Shown: positions 1-7,569 of the stretch, in pieces
Position numbering within the stretch: the stretch's first letter is position 1
Layout of the letters: each line of letters opens with the position of its first letter
Source of the DNA: Ardenticatenaceae bacterium
Lineage (GTDB): Bacteria > Chloroflexota > Anaerolineae > Promineifilales > Promineifilaceae
NCBI GenBank assembly: GCA_020634235.1
Contig: JACKCB010000001.1
Location: 248,001 to 312,000 of the forward strand
Length of the DNA stretch: 64,000 nucleotides
Reading direction: 5' to 3'
Program-made: the position numbers and the translations under genes
The notes under the pieces: model-generated
What the model was told of the DNA's origin: nothing
Databases searched by the model: none
The model's input: only the letters and a program-made list of their open reading frames with translations

Positions 1-336
1 GACAACAAGCGCTACATTGTCCGCCGGCAGCAAGTGCTCAAAGGGAACAAGGCCGCGGTTGGCCCGATAGGCCTCATAGGTAAGATCACCAATTTGGATG
101 ATCACATCGCCAATCTGGAGCTCAGCGGTACTGGGACACCAATCGCCGGGCATCACGCAGGTGTCATTCTCTACAATGATCCAGCCCTCCGGCCGGGGAG
201 TGAACTGCAATCCAGGGTAAGCAATCAGGAAGACGAGGGCATAAGCATAGAGCAGACTAAACAGCAGAACAGCTCCCGAAATAGCTATCAGCGGGAGTTC
301 CGGCTTACGCGGGGCGGGAAAGAGCAGCCTGTGCAT
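1..336 (-). CDS. Membrane protein with extracytoplasmic PDZ-like segment, N-terminal 112 residues; possible ComP-like sensor kinase (partial)
   Basis: The gene runs off the left edge; only 112 codons are visible. Residues about 14-38 form a hydrophobic membrane segment. It is followed by a segment with the PDZ-like core AELQIGDVIIQIGDLTY. Bacillus ComP begins the same way (one helix, then a short PDZ-like loop with a GDIILKIN core), and many Chloroflexota histidine kinases share this layout. The ATG overlaps the stop of the isoprenyl synthase gene upstream (TGATG), so translation is probably coupled. The kinase domain lies outside the window, so the kinase call is an inference from position and the N-terminal architecture. 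It could also be another PDZ membrane protein. Confidence 0.5.
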   Translation of the reverse strand, partial: MHRLLFPAPRKPELPLIAISGAVLLFSLLYAYALVFLIAYPGLQFTPRPEGWIIVENDTCVMPGDWCPSTAELQIGDVIIQIGDLTYEAYRANRGLVPFEHLLPADNVALVV

Positions 337-1301
337 CACCAGAGCAAATCCTTTGCCGCAAGCTCCGCCGGCAGCGGGATATTGTGGCGCTGCAACAGCG
401 CCACAATGGGGGCCATCTGGCGGACAAGAAGCTGCCAGACTGGCTCCGGGTTAGGCAGCGCCAGGGCACCCAGCAGGTGAGTGGCCTGCCGGTAACGCTG
501 GATAAGATGGTAGAGACAGTAGCTCACGGCGCCGCTCTGGATGAGCAACCGCTGGGCTTCGCTGAGCCGCTCCGGCCGGGACACCTCCGACTGTATGGCC
601 AGAAAACGCGCCCGCGCCGGGTAATCCGCCAGGCGAGCATACAAAAGCGCCAGATTAAGCCGCGCTTGCAGCCAGTCCGGCCCGGCCGGGGTCTGGAACG
701 CATCCGTCAGATCATCATGCACCTGCACAATCTCGCCCAACAACGTCCCCAAGGCGTACATCTGGTCGGCCACTTGCGGCGTGCCGCCCCCCAACAAAGC
801 CCCCACACAAAGCGCCGTGCCATAAAACGGCGTGCTCTTGGCCGCCACCACCGCCCAATACGTCGCCTCGGTCGCCGCGGCCGGCTGGCTGTCCAGGGAT
901 TGGCCATAGGCTGTCTGCAGGGCCATCTGGGATAGGCGGTCAAGTATCAGCAGTTGGCGTTCCCGCGGCACAGCGGCATCACGCACAAACTGGTGGGCAG
1001 AAGCTTCCAGCGCCAGCGCCAGATTGGCCGCTGCCCCCGCCCCAATGCGCCGGTACTCGCCGCGCGGATCATCGTCCAGAAGGTCATCAACCAGGATGAT
1101 GCTCAACTGCAAACAGGCAATCGCCGCCCGGCCGGGGTTTGCCAACGCCACCTCCCCACCCACAGCCACACAGGCCACAGCCGGCAGGTCCCAATCCGGC
1201 CGGGGGCCAGACCCTGCCCGTTGCAACAAGTCAGCGGCCTGAGGCCAGCCGGCCAGCAAAGGCAGTTGCAAAATCTCCTCTACAACAGGGCTGGTCTGCA
1301 T
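336..1301 (-). CDS. Polyprenyl synthetase family protein, ComQ-like
   Basis: This is a 321-residue all-alpha isoprenoid synthase. Both Asp-rich motifs that bind the Mg-diphosphate are present: DDLLDDDP near residue 75 and DDLTD near residue 200. The start is placed at ATG 1301, which has a GGAGG ribosome site nine bases upstream; the in-frame GTG at 1307 lies too close to that site. Ordinary chain-length synthases sit in terpenoid operons. This one sits between a Trp-ended mini-peptide gene and a membrane/PDZ gene, as ComQ sits between ComX and ComP. The inferred role is prenylation of the peptide's tryptophan. A housekeeping or orphan prenyl synthase remains possible. Confidence 0.75.
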   Translation of the reverse strand: MQTSPVVEEILQLPLLAGWPQAADLLQRAGSGPRPDWDLPAVACVAVGGEVALANPGRAAIACLQLSIILVDDLLDDDPRGEYRRIGAGAAANLALALEASAHQFVRDAAVPRERQLLILDRLSQMALQTAYGQSLDSQPAAATEATYWAVVAAKSTPFYGTALCVGALLGGGTPQVADQMYALGTLLGEIVQVHDDLTDAFQTPAGPDWLQARLNLALLYARLADYPARARFLAIQSEVSRPERLSEAQRLLIQSGAVSYCLYHLIQRYRQATHLLGALALPNPEPVWQLLVRQMAPIVALLQRHNIPLPAELAAKDLLW

Positions 1302-1789
1302 GCACACAATCCTCCAGTGAGTGCCGATTGGCGTACACCATCAGGCTGCCCACATTCCTCAAGCGCACTCGCCAGGCAAAGACCCTCCTGGAAGTAACCG
1401 GCCTTGGCTGGGTGTGCGGCAGTGTCTTTCTTGCATACTCATACCGCTATCAAACCAACACTCAGGACAATAGCAGAGCCGGCCAGCAGATGCAAGCGGC
1501 TAGCGCTCAGGCTCCCGCAAAAGCCAATCCGTGGCCACAGGTTAGCGCATACCGTACTCGGCAGCCCACTCCAGACGCCCCACAGTCCGGCCCCCGCCAG
1601 GGTACGGCAGCACCTTCAGGCAAAACAAAACCACGCCGGCTGGCAGGCAGCGCCGTCAGAAACGGTTCCACCTGTATGCCGGCGTGGTCTGCAAATGACA
1701 AAAACAGCCGGAAAAAACCAGATCAGGCCAGCCTTCCCAGATACAGCGCTATGCACGCTATCCGGCAAAACTGCCAGCATCGCCCTCGC
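1302..1789. other. Spacer of about 490 bp between peptide gene and synthase gene
   Basis: No convincing intact gene. Hydrophobic stretches occur in different minus-strand frames (for example a segment ending LLAGSAIVLSVGLIAV near 1438), each broken by stops. This could be the remnant of a small membrane protein or simply non-coding. The ribosome site GGAGG for the synthase is at 1311-1315. The longest clean minus-strand reading frames are about 54-64 codons and lack a ribosome site. Confidence 0.4.
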
Positions 1790-1960
1790 TTACCACCAGA
1801 ACGTCCAACCCGGAATCTCAGCGTCCGCCAGAGCGGCCACATCACCGGCAAGGTCAAGCCCGGTCAGCGCACGCAGTGCCGCCAACAACCCGTTCTCGCT
1901 TTTGTCCGCCTCTGGCAGTTGCATCATCTTGCTGAACTGCTCAATCGTTGCGCTTTCCAT
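1790..1960 (-). CDS. 56-residue peptide with Trp-rich C terminus, candidate ComX-like pheromone precursor
   Basis: This short gene has a strong ribosome site (GGGAGG) about 13 bases before ATG 1960 and an immediate TAA. The product starts MESATIEQFSKMMQLPEADK, has an Ala/Leu-rich helical middle, and ends EIPGWTFWW. Bacillus ComX precursors are 53-73 residues, have no signal peptide, and carry the prenylated Trp within the last few residues, as here. The next gene in the same direction is an isoprenyl synthase with complete Asp-rich motifs, followed by a membrane/PDZ protein. The match is by architecture and context, not by alignment. The gene order (X, Q, P) differs from the Bacillus order (Q, X, P, A). 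Confidence 0.6.
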   Translation of the reverse strand: MESATIEQFSKMMQLPEADKSENGLLAALRALTGLDLAGDVAALADAEIPGWTFWW

Positions 1961-2266
1961 AAGTTATTTTCAGCCTCCCTTCAATCACCTATGGCAAAAT
2001 TGCCAGACAACCTTCACCAACCTGCGGAAAATTGGGCGTTGCTCCGGGCGCAGGCACCGATCGCGGCCATCATGCGCCAGGAGAGACACCGCAATGTCTA
2101 TCTATTGTAGACTATTTTGCCAATCAAGGCAGACGATTTCACGACTTCTTTTCGCCCCGGCCGGGTCCACCCTTTCCCACCCGTTTTTTGTTGCCCGGCC
2201 GGGCAGAAAGGTTACAATGGAAGCGTGCCGCCACAATGGGCAGCAGCCACCAGAATCAGGAAAACC
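1961..2266. other. Divergent intergenic region between peptide gene and fabL
   Basis: About 300 bp separating the leftward peptide operon from rightward fabL. On minus a TACAAT box lies around 2106-2111 without a good -35. On plus a TTACAATGG box lies at about 2212. Two copies of the CCGGCCGGG motif occur near 2156 and 2195. No gene is seen. Confidence 0.35.
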
Positions 2267-3043
2267 ATGCCACCATTTGCCGATAAAATCGTCCTGGTCA
2301 CCGGCTCCGGCCGGGGCATAGGCAAAGCGATCGCCCACCACTTCGCCCGGCAAGGGGCCGACGTGGTGGTCAACTTCTTCCGCAACCGCCAACCGGCCGA
2401 AGAGACCGCCGCCGAAATCCGCGCCCTGGGGCGGCAGGCCCTGGTCGTCCGCGCCAACGTGGGCGATCTGGACGACCTGGCCCAGCTCTTCAACACCATC
2501 GGCGAGACTTTCGGCGGTCTGGATTACTACATCCACAACGCCGCGTCGGGCTACAACCGGCCGGTGCTGGCCCAAAAACCGCGCGGCTGGGAGTGGACCA
2601 TGAACATCAACGCCCGCTCCCTGCTCTTTGGCGCACAACACGCCGCCCGGCTCATGACCGGCCGGGACGGCAGCGCCATTGTGGCCATCTCCAGCCTCGG
2701 CTCGGTGCGCGTCCTGCCCGATTACGCCGTCGTAGGGGCCTCCAAAGCCGCCCTGGAGACCCTGGTGCGCTACCTGGGCGTGGAGCTGGCCCCACACAAC
2801 ATCACCGTCAATGCCGTGTCGCCCGGCCTGGTGCTCACCGATGCCCTGCAAAACTTCGCCATCTTCCGCGAGGAAGAGCAGGCCACCATCACCCAGGTCG
2901 CCCAAACCACCCCGGCCGGGCGGCTGTGCACCCCAGACGATGTGGCCGGCCTGGTCGCCTTCCTGTGCAGCCCGGCCGCGCGCATGATCTGCGGCCAGAC
3001 CATCGTCATTGATGGCGGCTACGCTTTGCTGGCCAGAGGCTAG
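2267..3043 (+). CDS. fabL: Enoyl-ACP reductase III (FabL-type short-chain dehydrogenase)
   Basis: A 258-residue SDR that reduces enoyl-ACP in fatty-acid elongation. The N-terminal dinucleotide site reads TGSGRGIG. The catalytic pair is YAVVGASK, a Tyr followed by Lys after six residues. This Y-x6-K spacing is the FabL signature; FabG-like SDRs have Y-x3-K. The NNA-type motif is HNAAS. The ATG at 2267 starts directly at the conserved beta strand (PFADKIVLVTG); the longer in-frame reading from 2117 adds 50 residues of non-homologous sequence and is rejected. The ribosome site is weak (AGGAAAACC). Confidence 0.85.
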   Translation: MPPFADKIVLVTGSGRGIGKAIAHHFARQGADVVVNFFRNRQPAEETAAEIRALGRQALVVRANVGDLDDLAQLFNTIGETFGGLDYYIHNAASGYNRPVLAQKPRGWEWTMNINARSLLFGAQHAARLMTGRDGSAIVAISSLGSVRVLPDYAVVGASKAALETLVRYLGVELAPHNITVNAVSPGLVLTDALQNFAIFREEEQATITQVAQTTPAGRLCTPDDVAGLVAFLCSPAARMICGQTIVIDGGYALLARG

Positions 3044-3121
3044 CGTCCCCTGGCCCATCCCAACCACTTCCCCCGGCCGGGCCGGTGGGACCAGGCAATA
3101 ACCATCACAACGAGAAACACC

Positions 3122-4138
3122 ATGGTCAAACCAAAACGTACCCCGCTTATTCTAATGGCCGGCCTGCTGCTCCTGGCCCTGCTGCTCTACCTGTATGGCG
3201 AGCGCTGGCTGCGTCGCGTTCTGCTCTATCTCTCCCACGCCAGTTGGGCGCGCGAAATCGTCACCAACTTCCCCCCCGCCTGGCTGGTCGCCAGCCGCTT
3301 CGTCGCCGGCGAAACGATTGAGGATGCCCTCAACACCACCCGCACCCTCAACAGCCGCGGCATGTCCACCACCATGGACTTCCTGGGCGAGAGCGTTACC
3401 GACCCCACCGAAGCCGCCGCCGCCCGCGACCACATCCTGGAGATGCTCGACCGCATCCACCAAACAGGGCTAAATGCCAACGTGTCGGTAAAACTCAGCC
3501 AGCTTGGCCTGAAACTGGACCCAGCCCTGGCCCAAGACAACCTGCGCCTGCTGCTAGAACGCGCCCGGCAATACAACAACAAAGTGCGCATCGACATGGA
3601 AGAAAGTGCCCTGGTAGACGTCACCCTAAAAATCTACCACACCCTACGCTTCCAGGAACGCTTCGACAACGTGGGCGTGGTCATCCAGGCCTACCTCTAT
3701 CGCAGCGAAGCGGACGTGCAGCAACTGGTTGATGAAGGAGCATGGGTGCGGCTGTGCAAAGGGGCCTACATGGAACCGGCCGACATCGCCTATCCGGCCA
3801 AAGCGGATACCGATGCCAACTACGTGCGCCTGGCACAACTGCTGCTGAGCGACGAAGCGCGGCACAACCAGGTATACGCCGCCATGGCCACGCACGACGA
3901 GAAGATGATTCAGGCCGTCATCGACTTTGCCCGGCAGCACAATATCCCGCCGCACCTTTTTGAATTCCAGATGCTGTTTGGCATCCGTCGCGAACTGCAA
4001 GAGGCGTTGGTGGCCCAGGGCTACCAGATGCGCATCTACGTGCCCTACGGCACCGCCTGGTATCCCTACTTCATGCGCCGCCTGGCAGAACGACCGGCCA
4101 ACCTCTGGTTTTTTATTAGCAACTTCTTCCGCCGCTAA
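3122..4138 (+). CDS. Proline dehydrogenase (monofunctional, FAD-dependent)
   Basis: A 338-residue PRODH catalysing proline to pyrroline-5-carboxylate, with electrons passed to FAD and the quinone pool. Family motifs are clear: VSVKLSQLGL, the strand RIDMEES, LCKGAYMEP, and the C-terminal RIYVPYGTAWYPYFMRRLAE, which contacts substrate. An N-terminal hydrophobic stretch (residues about 8-24) suggests membrane attachment. It is followed convergently by the ScyD-like gene with two tandem palindromes between them. The partner P5C dehydrogenase is not in the window. Confidence 0.88.
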   Translation: MVKPKRTPLILMAGLLLLALLLYLYGERWLRRVLLYLSHASWAREIVTNFPPAWLVASRFVAGETIEDALNTTRTLNSRGMSTTMDFLGESVTDPTEAAAARDHILEMLDRIHQTGLNANVSVKLSQLGLKLDPALAQDNLRLLLERARQYNNKVRIDMEESALVDVTLKIYHTLRFQERFDNVGVVIQAYLYRSEADVQQLVDEGAWVRLCKGAYMEPADIAYPAKADTDANYVRLAQLLLSDEARHNQVYAAMATHDEKMIQAVIDFARQHNIPPHLFEFQMLFGIRRELQEALVAQGYQMRIYVPYGTAWYPYFMRRLAERPANLWFFISNFFRR

Positions 4139-4148
4139 CAGAACAAAT

Positions 4149-4281
4149 AGATCGGACCAATTTGCGCCGGCGGCAAACGCACCATACACAAATTGGTCCA
4201 ATCTTTGGCAGAACGGTCAGGTCGGGCCAATTTGCGCCGGCAACGGCTCGCGTGCCATACGCGAATCGGTCCAATCTTGGC
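4149..4281. repeat. Two tandem copies of an imperfect ~60-bp palindrome
   Basis: Copy one (about 4149-4206) has an 11-bp perfect stem, GGACCAATTTG (4154-4164) with CAAATTGGTCC (4189-4199), flanked by AGAT/ATCT. Copy two (about 4219-4281) keeps the arms CCAATTTGCGCCGGC and GGTCCAATCTTGGCC with changes. They fill the space between converging genes, so a bidirectional terminator or a REP-like element is likely. Confidence 0.7.
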
Positions 4282-4287
4282 CGTGGG

Positions 4288-5571
4288 TTAGCCCCGCGGC
4301 ACGTCCTGGGCTGCCCGGCGCCGCCAGATGAGCCACGCCCCGGCCGGGACCAACAGCCCCAGCACCAACCAGCCAGCCACACTGCCACCCGTCTGCTCAC
4401 CACCAAAACCACTCACCGACACATCCGTGGGCGCATTGGGATCCACCCGCACCACCTGCCCCGCGCCCGCCAGCGGCCCGTAGTTAGAGACATACAACAT
4501 CCCATCTGGCCCCATGGTCATGCCCGTAGGCAGGAACAGGCCGGTAGTCACCGTCTCCCGCGTGCCGCCAGGATAAACCCGCTGGATAGCCCCGGTAGGA
4601 TCACCGGTCAACAGGGAGTTGGTGGCCATCTCCAGCACAAAGAGGCTGCCATCATCACCCAACGCCACATCCAGGATATTGGTGAAGCCGCTGGCAACCA
4701 TGGTTGGATCGCCACCACCAGCCAGCACACCATAGACGCTCGCGCCGCCCAGCGGGAAAGGGAAGCCCGTCAGCTCACCCACCAGGAAATCGCCATTGCC
4801 ATCTTCAATCACCCCGGTCGGCACCGCCTGCATCGGCACCATCTGCCCGCTGCCCGGCGGAAACTCCACGGTACGTGTGGGGAACACAGACAGGGTGCTG
4901 ATAGACCGGCTTTCTACGACCACCGACAGCAGCGAATTACCACCGGCGTCGGTCACGGCCAGGCCGCCGCCGCCCTGCGGAATAAGGGCAAAGGGATTGC
5001 TGTCTACCTCACCCCCATCCGGGTTGGCCACACTTTCGTAGCCGGCCACGTCCATGACATTGCTCCAGGTGCCGCCGGAGACCATGGCCAACTGACCCAG
5101 GTTCATCCCATCTGCGCCCAAAACGCCGCCGGGATCACGCACGGCCGGGTCCGCACCCAGGCCCACAATCACGTAAAGGTCGCCATTGGCAGCGACGGCC
5201 ACATCGTTGGGGCCAACGCCGCCACCGCCGTCAACCGGGCTGGCCAGCGATGCCATGTCGCTGACCACGCGCTCTTGAGTGCCATCGGTCAGCACACGGG
5301 TTACAGCCCCGGTTGCGCCGTAGCAAACCTCGCCCTCTGGCCCATCAAAGCAGCGGCCATCGCTGCCATCACCACCGGTGCCGGCTTCGGCCACGTAGAG
5401 CGTGCCATCCGGCCCAAAGGTCAGCCCGCGCGGGTTGTTCAGGCCGCTGGCAATAACTTCAATGGGATAACTGGCCCGCGCCACCCCGGCCGGGGTCAAG
5501 GCCAGCGCCGCCAGAAAAACCAGGCAGAGCAGCCAGACAGAAAAAAGCAGCATAAATCGCTTCTGAGACAT
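4288..5571 (-). CDS. ScyD/ScyE-like secreted beta-propeller protein
   Basis: A 427-residue exported protein. Start ATG 5571 has GGAGGG just upstream and opens a clear signal peptide (MSQKRFMLLF then a hydrophobic core, cleavage near VARAS). The mature part contains NHL/SMP-30-like blade repeats of the form GPDGTLYVAEAG, AANGDLYVIVG, GDDGSLFVLE and GPDGMLYVSNYG. The C terminus has one membrane helix followed by WRRRAA, a sortase-like or simple anchor topology. ScyD-family proteins are named from the scytonemin cluster but are widespread; the substrate cannot be told. It is probably anchored at the outer face of the cell membrane. Confidence 0.75.
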   Translation of the reverse strand: MSQKRFMLLFSVWLLCLVFLAALALTPAGVARASYPIEVIASGLNNPRGLTFGPDGTLYVAEAGTGGDGSDGRCFDGPEGEVCYGATGAVTRVLTDGTQERVVSDMASLASPVDGGGGVGPNDVAVAANGDLYVIVGLGADPAVRDPGGVLGADGMNLGQLAMVSGGTWSNVMDVAGYESVANPDGGEVDSNPFALIPQGGGGLAVTDAGGNSLLSVVVESRSISTLSVFPTRTVEFPPGSGQMVPMQAVPTGVIEDGNGDFLVGELTGFPFPLGGASVYGVLAGGGDPTMVASGFTNILDVALGDDGSLFVLEMATNSLLTGDPTGAIQRVYPGGTRETVTTGLFLPTGMTMGPDGMLYVSNYGPLAGAGQVVRVDPNAPTDVSVSGFGGEQTGGSVAGWLVLGLLVPAGAWLIWRRRAAQDVPRG

Positions 5572-5896
5572 ACATCCCTCCAATACCATACAGAGCGCCC
5601 ACAAAGGGCGACTAGATTGAGTGTCTATCAGAGACGGACAGGAAGAAGATCGTGCGGGGCATTGCCCGCCATTCCAGCATCCACATGGCGACATAGACTA
5701 GCAAAGGTCACAGTTGGTCGCTGCAACACCTCCTTCCAGCATGGACTGGTTATCGGCCCCCCAGGGCTGCGCAATGTAAACAGCATAAACGAAAGCAGCG
5801 CACTCCGCAAGGGGCAGTATGCGCCCCATCCCCATTCGCCCAACGGAAGAAACCGGACTCAGCCAACAGCCCGCGCCCCCACATTGCCAGCACGGG
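5572..5896. other. Intergenic region, about 325 bp
   Basis: No gene supported on either strand. A small hairpin, GCGCCC/GGGCG, sits at about 5594-5610. The ribosome site of the ScyD-like gene is at its left edge. Otherwise nothing recognisable. Confidence 0.4.
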
Positions 5897-6562
5897 CTAC
5901 CCCCGCAGCGCCAGCGTGGACAGCAGGAAAAACAGCAGCAGGGCCAGGTTATGCACTGCGGGAGCCAGGTAACCACCCCCCGGCCGGGGCAAGAGCGCCG
6001 TCACCCCCATCACCAGCAGGAACAACCCGGCCGGGGTTAGCCAGGCCATCCAACCCGGATACAGCGTCTGCCCACCGGCCACGGCCACCGCCAGGCCGCC
6101 CGACCCCACCACCAGCGACAGCGCCGCCACGCCCAGCAGCAGCAGCCAGAATCGCTCAAACTGGCGGTCCATTTGGGCCAGCAGCGGCCGGTCCCCCACC
6201 CCAACCTGGGCCTGTGCTTGCAGTACCCGCCCCATCAGGGCAAACGTGGCATGGATGGCAATGCCCAGGATAATGGCATAGGCAAACGTGAATGCCACCG
6301 GCCGGGCTACCCCTTCCCCGGCCGGGCGCAGCGCCACATACACCTGCCACACGCCAGAAAGCTGCAGCGGCGCAGCCAGCACCCCCAGGCCACTGCCAAC
6401 ATACAGCCGCCACACCGCCACCTGGCCCATCGACCCGCGCCCCAGCCGATCCCGGTAGTAGGCCCAGCCGCTGCGCGCCGTGCCCAGCAGCAGCCCATCA
6501 CTCACGGCCATCACCAGCGCCCCCACCATCCCCCACAGACCGGCCGCTAGCAGATCGTTCAT
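5897..6562 (-). CDS. Multi-pass membrane protein, family not recognised
   Basis: A 221-residue protein with about six hydrophobic helices, starting MNDLLAAGLWGMVGALVMAV. A polar loop (DRPLLAQMDRQFERF) sits near residue 130. It follows the SnoaL-like gene by 39 bp in the same direction. There is no clear ribosome site; the GC-rich gap forms a GCGCGGCGC hairpin. A 220-bp piece of this gene (5995-6214) is repeated almost unchanged at 7183-7402. Function is unknown. Confidence 0.6.
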   Translation of the reverse strand: MNDLLAAGLWGMVGALVMAVSDGLLLGTARSGWAYYRDRLGRGSMGQVAVWRLYVGSGLGVLAAPLQLSGVWQVYVALRPAGEGVARPVAFTFAYAIILGIAIHATFALMGRVLQAQAQVGVGDRPLLAQMDRQFERFWLLLLGVAALSLVVGSGGLAVAVAGGQTLYPGWMAWLTPAGLFLLVMGVTALLPRPGGGYLAPAVHNLALLLFFLLSTLALRG

Positions 6563-6601
6563 GGCGGCGCGCTACCCAAATCGTGTTCGGTGCGCCGCGC
6601 G

Positions 6602-6997
6602 TTACGCCAGCGCCCCAAGCTGGCGCAGCCGCCCCAGTTCATCAACGCCCCAATAGACAATATTGGGGACGCCCTCGCCGAAGTCGTAGATAACGGCCTC
6701 GGGCCACGCCAATTTCTGCCCTTGCGGCTCAATCCCGCTCATGCCAGCCGCCTCAAACGGCTTGCTGAACGTACCGGTTACTCGGGTCCACACCGCTACA
6801 TGATCCCCTTCCCCAATGAGGCCCTCAATTTCAGCGTGGTAATCGGGAAAGGCCTCACGAAAGGGCCGGTGAAGATCTACGAACCCCTTCCAAACTGCCA
6901 GATCGGAGATGAAGGGGCGAGCCTGGATTTCCCAATCCGGACTATTGATGGCCTCGTACCAGCCTGCCACCAAAGCCTTGTTCTGTTCGACAGACAT
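6602..6997 (-). CDS. SnoaL-like (ester cyclase/NTF2-fold) protein
   Basis: A 131-residue single-domain protein. The N-terminal NKALVAGWYEAINSPDW, the centre FREAFPDYHAEIEGLIGEGDHV and the strand VAVWTRVTGTF are the usual SnoaL/ester-cyclase pattern of the NTF2-like fold. The start at 6997 has AGGAGAG six bases upstream. The family includes polyketide cyclases, but most stand-alone members have no known substrate. A 57-bp fragment of this gene (6815-6871) is copied at 7403-7459. Confidence 0.75.
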   Translation of the reverse strand: MSVEQNKALVAGWYEAINSPDWEIQARPFISDLAVWKGFVDLHRPFREAFPDYHAEIEGLIGEGDHVAVWTRVTGTFSKPFEAAGMSGIEPQGQKLAWPEAVIYDFGEGVPNIVYWGVDELGRLRQLGALA

Positions 6998-7107
6998 GAT
7001 TTTCTCTCCTGTGGGCTAGACATACCATAGCCACATAACCACCCCCCGGTTACAGCATATCATACCCAATTCACGCCTGTCAAACGTCCCTGGTGTCCCG
7101 GGTGGCC

Positions 7108-7186
7108 CGCGCGTTATCCACTCGGCCCGGCGCGCCACCCACCGCCAGGGGCAGGGCAGCGGTCCGCAACGGGCCTGGTAATGCGC
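7108..7186. repeat. Island-flanking palindromic repeat, left copy
   Basis: The first 36 bp (CGCGCGTTATCC to GCGCGCCACCCACC) are identical to 16594-16629. The next about 44 bp are a diverged match. Each copy can fold as an imperfect palindrome from GCGCGTTATC to a mirror such as GGTAATGCGC. The two copies enclose the accessory island. Confidence 0.7.
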
Positions 7187-7459
7187 CGTCACCCCCATCA
7201 CCAGCAGGAACAACCCGGCCGGGGTCAGCCAGGCCATCCAACCCGGATACAGCGTCTCTCCACCGGCCACGGCCACCGCCAGGCCGCCCGACCCCACCAC
7301 CAGCGACAGCGCCGCCACGCCCAGCAGCAGCAGCCAGAATCGTTCAAACTGGCGGTCCATTTGGGCCAGCAGCGGCCGGTCCCCCACCCCAACCTGGGCC
7401 TGAATGAGGCCCTCAATTTCAGCGTAGTAATTAGGAAAAGCCTCACGAAAAGGCCGGTT
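7183..7459 (-). pseudogene. Mosaic of two duplicated gene fragments
   Basis: Positions 7183-7402 repeat 5995-6214 of the membrane-protein gene with only a few substitutions and no gaps. Positions 7403-7459 repeat 6815-6871 of the SnoaL-like gene with about five changes. The two pieces are fused and lie against an attC-like site, so neither gene is intact here. A 123-codon reading frame across the first piece is therefore not a real gene. Confidence 0.75.
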
Positions 7460-7525
7460 AACGATAGCATCAGACGTTTGGCCGAAGCGAAGCGGAGGCC
7501 AAATCGTCTACATGCAGGGTTGGAC
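7456..7525 (-). other. attC-like site (about 70 bp), end of membrane-protein cassette
   Basis: Read on minus, the site opens with GTCCAAC (fits RYYYAAC) and closes with GTTAACC. The inner stem GACGATTTGGCC / GGCCAAACGTC pairs perfectly apart from one extra-helical A, as in integron attC sites. It starts about 45 bp after the stop of the leftward gene at 7570, the usual cassette position. Confidence 0.65.
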
Positions 7526-7569
7526 CACCGTTGGTTGCATAGACCTGGCCACGAATGCCGCGTTACTTC

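Noticed and set aside
1616..1780. 54-codon minus frame just after the ComX-like gene
   Set aside because: No ribosome site and a composition not clearly protein-like; noted only as part of the spacer.
1139..2321. Two plus-strand frames of about 300 codons over the com-like locus
   Set aside because: Both run antisense to the synthase and peptide genes, lack ribosome sites and have no recognisable domain.
4162..6273. 703-codon open frame on plus over the ScyD-like gene
   Set aside because: Low-complexity antisense product; the minus strand has a signal peptide, ribosome site and blade repeats.
7016..7387. 123-codon minus frame with membrane-like sequence
   Set aside because: It is an out-of-context copy of part of the membrane protein gene at 5897-6562 joined to unrelated sequence.
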